Part shown: piece by piece, positions 1 through 4,049 of the stretch
Numbering within the stretch: position 1 is the stretch's first letter
Layout of the letters: every line of letters starts with the position of its first letter
Source of the DNA: an uncultured bacterium
GTDB taxonomy: Bacteria > Cyanobacteriota > Vampirovibrionia > Gastranaerophilales > Gastranaerophilaceae
Direction: 5' to 3'
Assembly (NCBI GenBank): GCA_905216055.1
Contig: CAJMSH010000020.1
Coordinates: forward strand, 1-5,701
Length of the DNA stretch: 5,701 bases
The notes under the pieces: model-generated
Told to the model about the DNA's origin: nothing
Seen by the model: the letters and a program-made list of their open reading frames with translations, nothing else
The model's database searches: none
Made by a program: the position numbers and the translations under genes

Positions 1-1
1 T

Positions 2-166
2 AGCACTCATCCTCAAGAAGTCAATGTTATTTTTGACAACCTACATCAAATGGCAAAGTAAATTGATGAAGTCAAGCCAAAAGAAGTTATGCTTAGTGAA
101 TTATTTAAAACTAAATTAAAAATCGAAGATGAGCTTGAGCTAGAGTTAGAAATGGCAAAAGGCTAA
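2..166 (+). other. Tail of an upstream coding frame, interrupted by an in-frame TAA
   Basis: One frame reads 19 codons from the window edge to a TAA at 59-61. It then stays open for 34 more codons to a second TAA at 164-166. The second part is rich in Glu, Lys and Leu and looks like an amphipathic helical protein tail (IEDELELELEMAKG at its end). Either the upstream gene ends at 61 and the rest is chance, or one gene has been broken by a nonsense change. A restart at ATG 89-91 would give only 25 residues. In phage Mu the gene before mor is gemA, but the visible residues do not let me identify this frame as that. Other genes here end in TAA, so stop-codon reassignment is unlikely. Confidence 0.3.
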
Positions 167-169
167 AAA

Positions 170-234
170 GGTCGAAACGGTCGGCTAACAGTGCAAGCTG
201 ACCGTCTTAACGTAATGCGTTAACTGATGAGACC
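170..234 (+). ncRNA. Type II hammerhead self-cleaving ribozyme
   Basis: All core elements of a hammerhead are present in order. Stem II 5' strand GGUC (170-173) is followed by GAA (174-176). Stem III starts with A177-U205 and pairs 177-186 with 196-205, giving ten pairs including one G-U (183/199), with loop 187-195. The cleavage-site nucleotide is C206. Stem I pairs UUAACG (207-212) with CGUUAA (218-223) around loop 213-217. The invariant CUGAUGA follows at 224-230, and GACC (231-234) closes stem II with 170-173. Stems I and III are hairpin-closed and stem II is open, which defines type II. Cleavage is expected between 206 and 207, leaving a 2',3'-cyclic phosphate upstream and a 5'-OH on the mor transcript. 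Stem II has only four pairs. It may extend through an internal loop by UAA 164-166 with UUA 239-241. Confidence 0.94.
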
Positions 235-244
235 ATCATTAAAT

Positions 245-252
245 AAGAGGAG
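245..252 (+). promoter_or_regulatory. Ribosome binding site of the mor-like gene
   Basis: AAGAGGAG lies directly before ATG 256. The GGAG part is only 3 nt from the start codon, while AAGAGG gives a more usual spacing of 5 nt. It lies 11-18 nt downstream of the hammerhead, so it stays on the 3' cleavage product. Confidence 0.7.
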
Positions 253-255
253 ATT

Positions 256-567
256 ATGGATTACAAGCCTTGGATGGATTTAATAAAACCTGAAGATATG
301 CCGAACGATGACTTAAAGTTCATCGCAGAATCTGCCGGCATAAAATCCGCCTTGGCCCTTATTTTCTGCTCGCCGGGATTAACCGTAAGTATCCCGAAAA
401 ATCCGTTTCGTGAAATAAAAGAAAAATATATCATGAGCCAGTATGACGGCAGAAAATACACAGTAAACCGCCTCGCAATCGAATGTGATTTATCTCAAAG
501 ATATATTTATAAAATTATAAAAAAGAATCTCCACAAAAAGCACAACTTGCCAAAGTCGGATAAATAG
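256..567 (+). CDS. mor: Mor-family transcription activator (Mu Mor/C-like)
   Basis: At 103 residues this is somewhat shorter than Mu Mor. The N-terminal part (about 15-50) has the Mor-type layout: an acidic helix DMPNDDLKFIAESAG, a hydrophobic helix, then a strand ending in IPK (residues 46-48). In Mor/C proteins this region dimerises and contacts DNA. The C-terminal part (about 58-90) is a helix-turn-helix with the pattern NRLA..CDLS.RYIYKIIKK. In Mu, Mor dimers recruit RNA polymerase to the middle promoter, and C does the same at late promoters. Which of the two roles this protein has cannot be told here. It is the only full gene in its transcript within the window. Its 5' end would be set by the hammerhead cut about 50 nt upstream, and its 3' end by the terminator at 593-620. 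The family call is confident; the target is unknown. Confidence 0.88.
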   Translation: MDYKPWMDLIKPEDMPNDDLKFIAESAGIKSALALIFCSPGLTVSIPKNPFREIKEKYIMSQYDGRKYTVNRLAIECDLSQRYIYKIIKKNLHKKHNLPKSDK

Positions 568-592
568 TCAATCTTTAAACATCACTTCTTTA

Positions 593-620
593 CTCTAGTG
601 TTTAAACATTAGAGTTTTTC
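593..620 (+). terminator. Intrinsic terminator of the mor-like gene
   Basis: CTCTAGTGT (593-601) pairs with ACATTAGAG (606-614), including one G-T pair, around loop TTAA, and is followed by TTTTTC. It lies 26 nt after the mor stop. An upstream TTTAAACA (574-581) is perfectly complementary to 599-606 and could compete with this hairpin. Confidence 0.75.
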
Positions 621-623
621 TTG

Positions 624-629
624 TATAAT
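624..629 (+). promoter_or_regulatory. Sigma70-like -10 element for the 652-939 gene
   Basis: A perfect TATAAT, preceded by TG, lies 22 nt before the ATG at 652. No good -35 hexamer is seen at the usual distance; that position falls in the TTTAAA of the terminator loop. The gene may therefore depend on an activator or on the TG contact. The transcript leader would be only about 15 nt and carries the AGGGG ribosome site (642-646). Confidence 0.55.
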
Positions 630-651
630 TTATTTTACATGAGGGGATAAC

Positions 652-939
652 ATGCCGGTATTAGAAAAACAAAAACCTTTATATAGACACGATTGCGAAG
701 ATTGCATATATTTAGGTTCTGATGAAATCAGAGATTATTATTTTTGCGTTGAGCATTCTGTATCAGATGCCGGCTCTCTTATAATAAGACTGGGGAATCA
801 GCCGAGCGATTATTTTTCAATGCCTGTAAATGTAATGCAGGAAGCTCTTGAGTCGTCTAGTTTTATTGATGAAGAAAACGTATTTTTTAATTGTTATAAT
901 CGGTATTTGGAATATATTGGGAAAAGTAAAACGCTATAA
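652..939 (+). CDS. Small Cys/His-containing protein of unknown function
   Basis: This 95-residue protein has CEDC at residues 15-18 and CVEH at 32-35, a four-ligand set (CxxC...CxxH) that could bind one zinc ion. The part around it (HDCEDCIYLG...YYFC) resembles small phage and mobile-element proteins I recall with a DC..C.YLG...Y.C pattern, but I cannot name a family. The rest is an acidic, mostly non-charged-cluster sequence with no membrane segment. The start is supported by AGGGG five bases upstream and by its own TATAAT. It is expressed independently of mor, and its stop codon lies inside the terminator hairpin shared with the convergent gene at 971. Zinc binding is an inference from residue spacing only. 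Confidence 0.75.
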   Translation: MPVLEKQKPLYRHDCEDCIYLGSDEIRDYYFCVEHSVSDAGSLIIRLGNQPSDYFSMPVNVMQEALESSSFIDEENVFFNCYNRYLEYIGKSKTL

Positions 940-950
940 AATATAGCGTT
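930..950. terminator. Bidirectional intrinsic terminator between convergent genes
   Basis: AACGCTATA (930-938) and TATAGCGTT (942-950) form a perfect nine-pair stem with loop AAA. On the minus strand the stem is followed by a T-rich tract (TTTTACTTTT). On the plus strand the following sequence is T/A-rich but less uniform. The stop codon of the 652-939 gene is inside the stem. The hairpin lies 21 nt past the end of the 971-1486 gene, so it can end both transcripts. Confidence 0.75.
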
Positions 951-970
951 AGTTATTAAATTTTAATTGA

Positions 971-1486
971 TTAAGCCAATCCTGCTTTGCATAATTCTTC
1001 TTCATCCATATCCTCAATCGGTTTAATGTAATCCATTCCGACTCTGTATTTTTTAAGGTCTTTAGTTATGCAGAGAGCGTAATCCTCGTGGATTCTGTTT
1101 TTATTTTTGTAAGTGTATAATACAACATCTACTCTGTCATAAATGGTGTTATAAACATTAGTTCCGAATAAAACTGAATTTTTTTCTGTTTCTAATGGCT
1201 TTTTAGAATTTGCATCGTCAAATAATTCCTTGGCAAGCCAGTTAAAATAGCATTCTTTTGTAATTTGTTTGACGTCTTTTTCTCCAAAACACTGGTCTGC
1301 GAAGTGTCTGCCTATTCTTGCATCTAATAATTCTCTAACCTGTTCAGGTTTTGCACCGGACAATTCAAGCAGGGTTACAAAAGCATCATTCCATCTCTGT
1401 TGAGTTTCTTTGTTTGTATAATGTTGTGCTGTTGTTCCCCAGAACCCCCATTCTTTGTTTTGCGTTTTTAAAATTTTCTTTGTCAT
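971..1486 (-). CDS. Hypothetical protein with WGFxGT and RxGRHxADxC motifs
   Basis: This 171-residue soluble protein is the last gene of the minus-strand run. Its N-terminal part carries WGFWGTTAQ (about 13-21), then a helical stretch ending in LLDARIGRHFADQCF (about 53-67). From memory, this WGF.GT ... FLD.R.GRH.AD pattern occurs in small unknown proteins on conjugative plasmids and integrative elements, so it may be a mobile-element accessory family. The C-terminal part is a charged alpha/beta sequence ending in an acidic tail. The start has AAGGA seven bases upstream and is preceded by a copy of the repeated leader (1519-1583). No catalytic motif is evident and no function is proposed. The ORF call is strong; the family resemblance is recalled and not checked. 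Confidence 0.8.
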   Translation of the reverse strand: MTKKILKTQNKEWGFWGTTAQHYTNKETQQRWNDAFVTLLELSGAKPEQVRELLDARIGRHFADQCFGEKDVKQITKECYFNWLAKELFDDANSKKPLETEKNSVLFGTNVYNTIYDRVDVVLYTYKNKNRIHEDYALCITKDLKKYRVGMDYIKPIEDMDEEELCKAGLA

Positions 1487-1518
1487 AATTTTATCCTTTC
1501 TTTTATTTGTCTACATTG

Positions 1519-1583
1519 ACATTAATCACTCTGAATAGTCTGGACATCAAGCCATTACAGATGTTTCGTATCATTCAGACACA
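1519..1583 (-). repeat. Repeated leader element, copy 1
   Basis: This is a 65 nt element. On the minus strand it begins UGUGUCUGAAUGAUACG immediately after the stop codon of the 1584-1835 gene, has AAUGGCUU in the middle, and ends AGAGUGAUUAAUGU. It lies in the leader of the 971-1486 gene, 32 nt before its ATG. UCUGAAU in the first block can pair with AUUCAGA near the last block (seven pairs). ACAUC can pair with GAUGU around the central block. An open 23-codon frame starts at the ATG within the first block (1574) and ends at 1503. Confidence 0.8.
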
Positions 1584-1835
1584 TTAATCAAGGGGCATAG
1601 CATCTTGAACATCAAGAGCTGTTATATTTGGCAACAGCGTCATTTCTCTTACTGTAATATTATTGCTATTATCGTCTTCTCCTATTTCAATAAGGCAGTC
1701 CTCACTGTTAAGATTTTGTCTTAATATAAGTCTTGCAATTTTTTGTGCTTCGGTTTCACCTGCCGCTTTTACTTGAAGATCTCCGCTAATATGTACCGTT
1801 GCGGAAAATCTGATATTATATGCTGTCTGTTTCAT
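1584..1835 (-). CDS. Small hypothetical protein
   Basis: This 83-residue protein is not recognised. The first half alternates strands (YNIRFSATVHISGDLQVKA) and then has an Ala-rich helix (GETEAQKIARLIL). This recalls small ferredoxin-like or sequence-repeat phage proteins, but no motif is diagnostic. The second half is acidic (IEIGEDDNS) and ends in a hydrophobic-acidic tail. The start is supported by AAAGGA seven bases upstream. The leader carries copy 2 of the repeated element, and copy 1 starts directly after its stop codon, so the gene is bracketed by the repeat. Confidence 0.72.
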   Translation of the reverse strand: MKQTAYNIRFSATVHISGDLQVKAAGETEAQKIARLILRQNLNSEDCLIEIGEDDNSNNITVREMTLLPNITALDVQDAMPLD

Positions 1836-1866
1836 AATTTAATCCTTTCTTTGGTTGTCTACATTA

Positions 1867-1931
1867 GCATTAATCGCTCTAAATAGTCTGTATCTCAAGT
1901 CATTGTAGACGTTTTGTATCATTCAGACACA
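1867..1931 (-). repeat. Repeated leader element, copy 2
   Basis: This 65 nt element has the same first block as copy 1 except for an A in place of the last G (GAUACA). Its centre is AAUGACUU and its last block AGAGCGAUUAAUGC. It starts 12 nt after the stop of the 1944-2147 gene and precedes the 1584-1835 gene. It is the closest relative of copy 1; both share ACAGACUAUU-like sequence before the last block and GUAGACAA after it. UCUGAAU pairs with AUUUAGA here through one G-U pair, while the hairpin around the centre is weak. A 27-codon frame (1922 to 1839) ends 3 nt before the ATG of the next gene. Confidence 0.8.
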
Positions 1932-1943
1932 ATGTTTATTGAT

Positions 1944-2147
1944 TTAAAAATCCTCCTCGTCATCCCAGCCATTGCCAGATTGAGATTTTACAATCGTAAT
2001 TTGGAACTCGTCCCCATTTTTAAATTTAATAACAACTCCTTGATTTCTTGTTAAAAGACCACAATTGTCAAAAGTATCGACATAGCTTATGTCTTTATCC
2101 TCATACAATTTGTCAATCAAATAATTTTCCAGTTGTCTGTTGTTCAT
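1944..2147 (-). CDS. Small acidic hypothetical protein
   Basis: This 67-residue protein is not recognised. The N-terminal 17 residues form a charged helix (RQLENYLIDKLYED). They are followed by a likely beta-rich part (GVVIKFKNGDEFQITIVKS) and a short acidic tail with WDDEEDF at the end. It has no cysteine cluster and no membrane segment. The start has AAGGAG eight bases upstream. It has copy 3 of the repeated element in its leader and copy 2 shortly after its stop. Size, charge and position fit a phage accessory protein such as an inhibitor or decoy, but this is only context. Confidence 0.7.
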   Translation of the reverse strand: MNNRQLENYLIDKLYEDKDISYVDTFDNCGLLTRNQGVVIKFKNGDEFQITIVKSQSGNGWDDEEDF

Positions 2148-2179
2148 AATTTTGTCTCCTTATGTTTTGTTATACACTG

Positions 2180-2244
2180 ACATTCATCACTCTTGGCAGG
2201 GCAAAAGTGAAGTCATTGCAGACATTTCGTATCATTCAGACACA
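2180..2244 (-). repeat. Repeated leader element, copy 3
   Basis: This 65 nt element starts 4 nt after the stop of the 2249-2503 gene and precedes the 1944-2147 gene. The three blocks are intact: UGUGUCUGAAUGAUACG, AAUGACUU and AGAGUGAUGAAUGU. The sequence between blocks two and three is unlike the other copies but has the same length. Here CACUUUUG pairs with CAAGAGUG (eight pairs, one G-U), a hairpin not found in the other copies. The pairing of the first block with the region before AGAG is lost apart from three pairs. An open 21-codon frame runs from 2235 to 2170. Confidence 0.8.
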
Positions 2245-2248
2245 TTAA

Positions 2249-2503
2249 TTAAAGGATGCGTTCAATATACCAGTTTGAATTTTGCAAATTATTGAAATTC
2301 CAACGCAAGCTGAAGTAAAAATCGGATTCAAAATTATTGTTTGGTTTAACAAATGACGGCAGAAAATTTTTCCGGCTTTCTTGCTTTTCAAAATTATCAA
2401 GAGCCGTTTTTAATTCGGCTTTAAATTTTTCCTTAAATTCCGGCAGGGTTAATTCCAAGAGTTCACGAGTTCTTTTATTTTTTACAATAATTTTTTGTGC
2501 CAT
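2249..2503 (-). CDS. Small basic hypothetical protein
   Basis: This 84-residue protein is not recognised. The N-terminal part is very basic (KIIVKNKRTRELLELTLPEFKEK), then comes an amphipathic helix. The C-terminal third is aromatic and Asn-rich (DFYFSLRWNFNN...NWYIERIL). An 82-codon frame on the opposite strand overlaps it, but this frame is preferred. It is co-oriented with the operon, has AGGA seven bases before the ATG, and fits the gap between neighbours. Unlike the three genes after it and the one before it, it lacks the repeated leader. A GC-rich hairpin lies upstream instead. No function is proposed. Confidence 0.68.
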   Translation of the reverse strand: MAQKIIVKNKRTRELLELTLPEFKEKFKAELKTALDNFEKQESRKNFLPSFVKPNNNFESDFYFSLRWNFNNLQNSNWYIERIL

Positions 2504-2564
2504 AGTTCAATCCTATTCCTTTATTGTTCATGTGTCTATTACCCGATTGGGGTTATTTATAAAG

Positions 2565-2581
2565 GGGGAGAATATCTCCCC
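2565..2581 (-). terminator. GC-rich hairpin after the DUF4268 gene, possible terminator
   Basis: GGGGAGA and TCTCCCC form seven perfect pairs around a three-base loop, starting 4 nt after the stop at 2586. On the minus strand it is followed by CTTTATAAAT, a weak T-tract. It may therefore be a leaky terminator, a processing or stability hairpin, or a palindromic binding site. A second small hairpin (ACCC/GGGT, about 2541-2553) lies next to it. Confidence 0.5.
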
Positions 2582-2585
2582 TTAG

Positions 2586-3398
2586 TTATAGATATTTATA
2601 AATGATGGCTTTCAACTCTGCCCCCATTTTTACTTGTTCTAATATTGCCTTTTCGTGGTTTTCCGGATTATTGACATCAATTTCAAAGACTTTTCTTATT
2701 TTTGTGGACTTGGTATTATCCTTGCAATACCACTCTAGTTCGCCGATTTCATCCTCTATCTTATCTTTTAAGTCAAAGAAAAATTCATAAATTGACTTAT
2801 TGTTATTAATTGCAATCTCAGATGCAACATAATTTTTAGCGGTATTTACCGTTTGTAAAATTTGAATGCCGGCTTTTCCTATTGAGATATATTGATAATG
2901 TCTCGGCAGAGCCTCGCTTATTTGCATTTCTGGATATTCACTTGCATCGCAAAGTTCAATATACTTGTCCCAATATTTCTTTTGTAATTGTTTTGATGGT
3001 GTATTTGTATTTACTTCTCGTTTTTGCTTAACAACGAGTTCGGGTTTCAAAACAGGTTCAAACTCTATTTTATCCTCGTTTAAAACTGCTTTAATGATAA
3101 ATATACCGCAGTAATTTTTATCAAAAAAAAGATTTAACTTTAAAGCGATATTTTTTAAATCTTCTTTCTCGTTGACGATAAACCAGAAAATATACGCTTT
3201 TTGATTACCCTCTAATCTACTTACAATTTCTATTAAACCATCTGAACTTTGTGTAAGTTGCGGATAAATAATTTGTAATTGTCGGGTAGGATAATCTTTG
3301 AGTAAATTTTTGATTACCGTATCGGCATTGTGTTCAATGTAATCTGAGAAGTTTTGTCTGCTTTTTAAAACTTCAATTGGTGTGATTGTTTCTGTCAT
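2586..3398 (-). CDS. DUF4268 domain protein with a degenerate nuclease-like N-terminal half
   Basis: This protein has 270 residues. The C-terminal half (about 138-270) matches DUF4268: it opens with LQKKYWDKYIEL and continues with HYQYISIGKAGIQI, a vn...yva.ei stretch, YEFFFDLKDKIEDEIGELEW, then a conserved-looking end. DUF4268 usually follows a PD-(D/E)xK-like nuclease domain. Here the N-terminal half has the flanking pattern (FWFIVNEKEDLKNIALKLNLFF, then FEPVLKPE). I see no clear D...ExK catalytic set, only DGLIEIVSRLEG at about 53-64. Inference: it is an inactive or strongly shortened nuclease relative, perhaps a DNA-binding or anti-defence protein. The start has a strong AGGAGG five bases upstream. 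Copy 4 of the repeated leader lies between this gene and the upstream 3493-4047 gene. Confidence 0.82.
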   Translation of the reverse strand: MTETITPIEVLKSRQNFSDYIEHNADTVIKNLLKDYPTRQLQIIYPQLTQSSDGLIEIVSRLEGNQKAYIFWFIVNEKEDLKNIALKLNLFFDKNYCGIFIIKAVLNEDKIEFEPVLKPELVVKQKREVNTNTPSKQLQKKYWDKYIELCDASEYPEMQISEALPRHYQYISIGKAGIQILQTVNTAKNYVASEIAINNNKSIYEFFFDLKDKIEDEIGELEWYCKDNTKSTKIRKVFEIDVNNPENHEKAILEQVKMGAELKAIIYKYL

Positions 3399-3425
3399 AA
3401 TGACCTCCTTTATTTATTAACAACC

Positions 3426-3491
3426 ACATTCATCGCTCTGAAGAGAAAGAATTGGAAGTCATTACTCCCAATTCCGTATCATTCAGACACA
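3426..3491 (-). repeat. Repeated leader element, copy 4
   Basis: This 66 nt element starts 1 nt after the stop of the 3493-4047 gene and leads into the DUF4268 gene. The blocks are UGUGUCUGAAUGAUACG, AAUGACUU and AGAGCGAUGAAUGU. It has one extra base before the central block. GAAUUGGGAGU and ACUUCCAAUUC form an 11-pair stem (one G-U) capped by AAUG, the strongest hairpin of the four copies. UCUGAA pairs with UUCAGA near the last block. The extra base breaks the short frame that is open in the other copies: the ATG at 3482 is followed by only six codons. Confidence 0.8.
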
Positions 3492-3492
3492 A

Positions 3493-4047
3493 TTACGAAT
3501 TCCCCATATCAATACTATATGGGCTTATTTCTTTTAATTTGTTTAATTTTGCTATACCATGGGGCATTACGCTATATCCGCCTTTTGGAGATTCTACAAT
3601 GGTTGGATGATCTCTATATGCAGTACTAACTAAACTTCGTCTTGATTGTTCATAAGCTCTTCTTGCATTCTGCGGACTTTTATATACAGTCCGAACACCT
3701 TTTTCTCCCTTATATTGATATGTTCTCGGGATATCTCGAATTTTTTTGCTTGCCAGTTTTGATGCCTCATCTAAATATTGTTTAGCCTGAATTTTTGCTT
3801 TATCCGCCCTTGCTTGTGCCTCTTTAGCATATTGAGTATAATCTTTTGCTAATTGTTTTTTGCCGAGTTGTTTATACCTTTTGGCAATGGCTCTTTCAGA
3901 TGCTGCCCTTCTTGAAAATTCATAAGCCTCGTCATCATATTTATATGATTGATTTAACAATGAATTCAATTTATTTTCGGTTTTGGCATCAATAGATTTA
4001 TTTACACCTCCTCCGCCACGACTTCCGCCTGAACCACGTCCGCCCAT
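3493..4047 (-). CDS. MGGRGSGG-starting basic, helical phage protein
   Basis: This 184-residue protein starts with a Gly/Arg/Ser-rich leader (MGGRGSGGSRGGGG) and continues with a long Ala/Lys/Gln-rich helical part (about 20-100, ARADKAKIQAKQYLDEASKLASKK) likely to form a coiled coil. It ends in a basic region with YKSPQNARRAYEQSRRSL. MGGRGS-type leaders are common in phage proteins of gut-type bacteria, as far as I recall, but the function is not known to me. It begins 2 nt after the stop of the DUF4417 gene, and its AAGGAAGG site lies inside that gene, so the two are probably translationally coupled. Structural, DNA-binding or packaging-related roles are all possible; none is shown. Confidence 0.78.
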   Translation of the reverse strand: MGGRGSGGSRGGGGVNKSIDAKTENKLNSLLNQSYKYDDEAYEFSRRAASERAIAKRYKQLGKKQLAKDYTQYAKEAQARADKAKIQAKQYLDEASKLASKKIRDIPRTYQYKGEKGVRTVYKSPQNARRAYEQSRRSLVSTAYRDHPTIVESPKGGYSVMPHGIAKLNKLKEISPYSIDMGNS

Positions 4048-4049
4048 TT

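Noticed and set aside
59..61. TAA reassigned to a sense codon
   Set aside because: Most genes in the window end cleanly in TAA at expected places, so the standard code is in use.
1519..1583. The repeated element read as another hammerhead (CUGAAUGA...CGAAAC...GUC in copy 1)
   Set aside because: The CUGA core has an extra A, GAAA becomes AAAA or GGAA in copies 2 and 4, and no stem I can form next to the core. The likeness is limited to copy 1.
1487..2248. Integron attC sites, because each small ORF is followed by a similar short element
   Set aside because: The ends are not inverted RYYYAAC/GTTRRRY cores, the element is not a long imperfect palindrome, and no integrase is visible.
2337..2585. 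82-codon frame on the + strand
   Set aside because: It is antisense to the 2249-2503 gene, has no ribosome site that I can see, and runs across the GC-rich hairpin and intergenic region.
1487..3492. CRISPR array
   Set aside because: The copies are separated by whole genes of 200-800 bases and differ internally, and no cas genes are seen.
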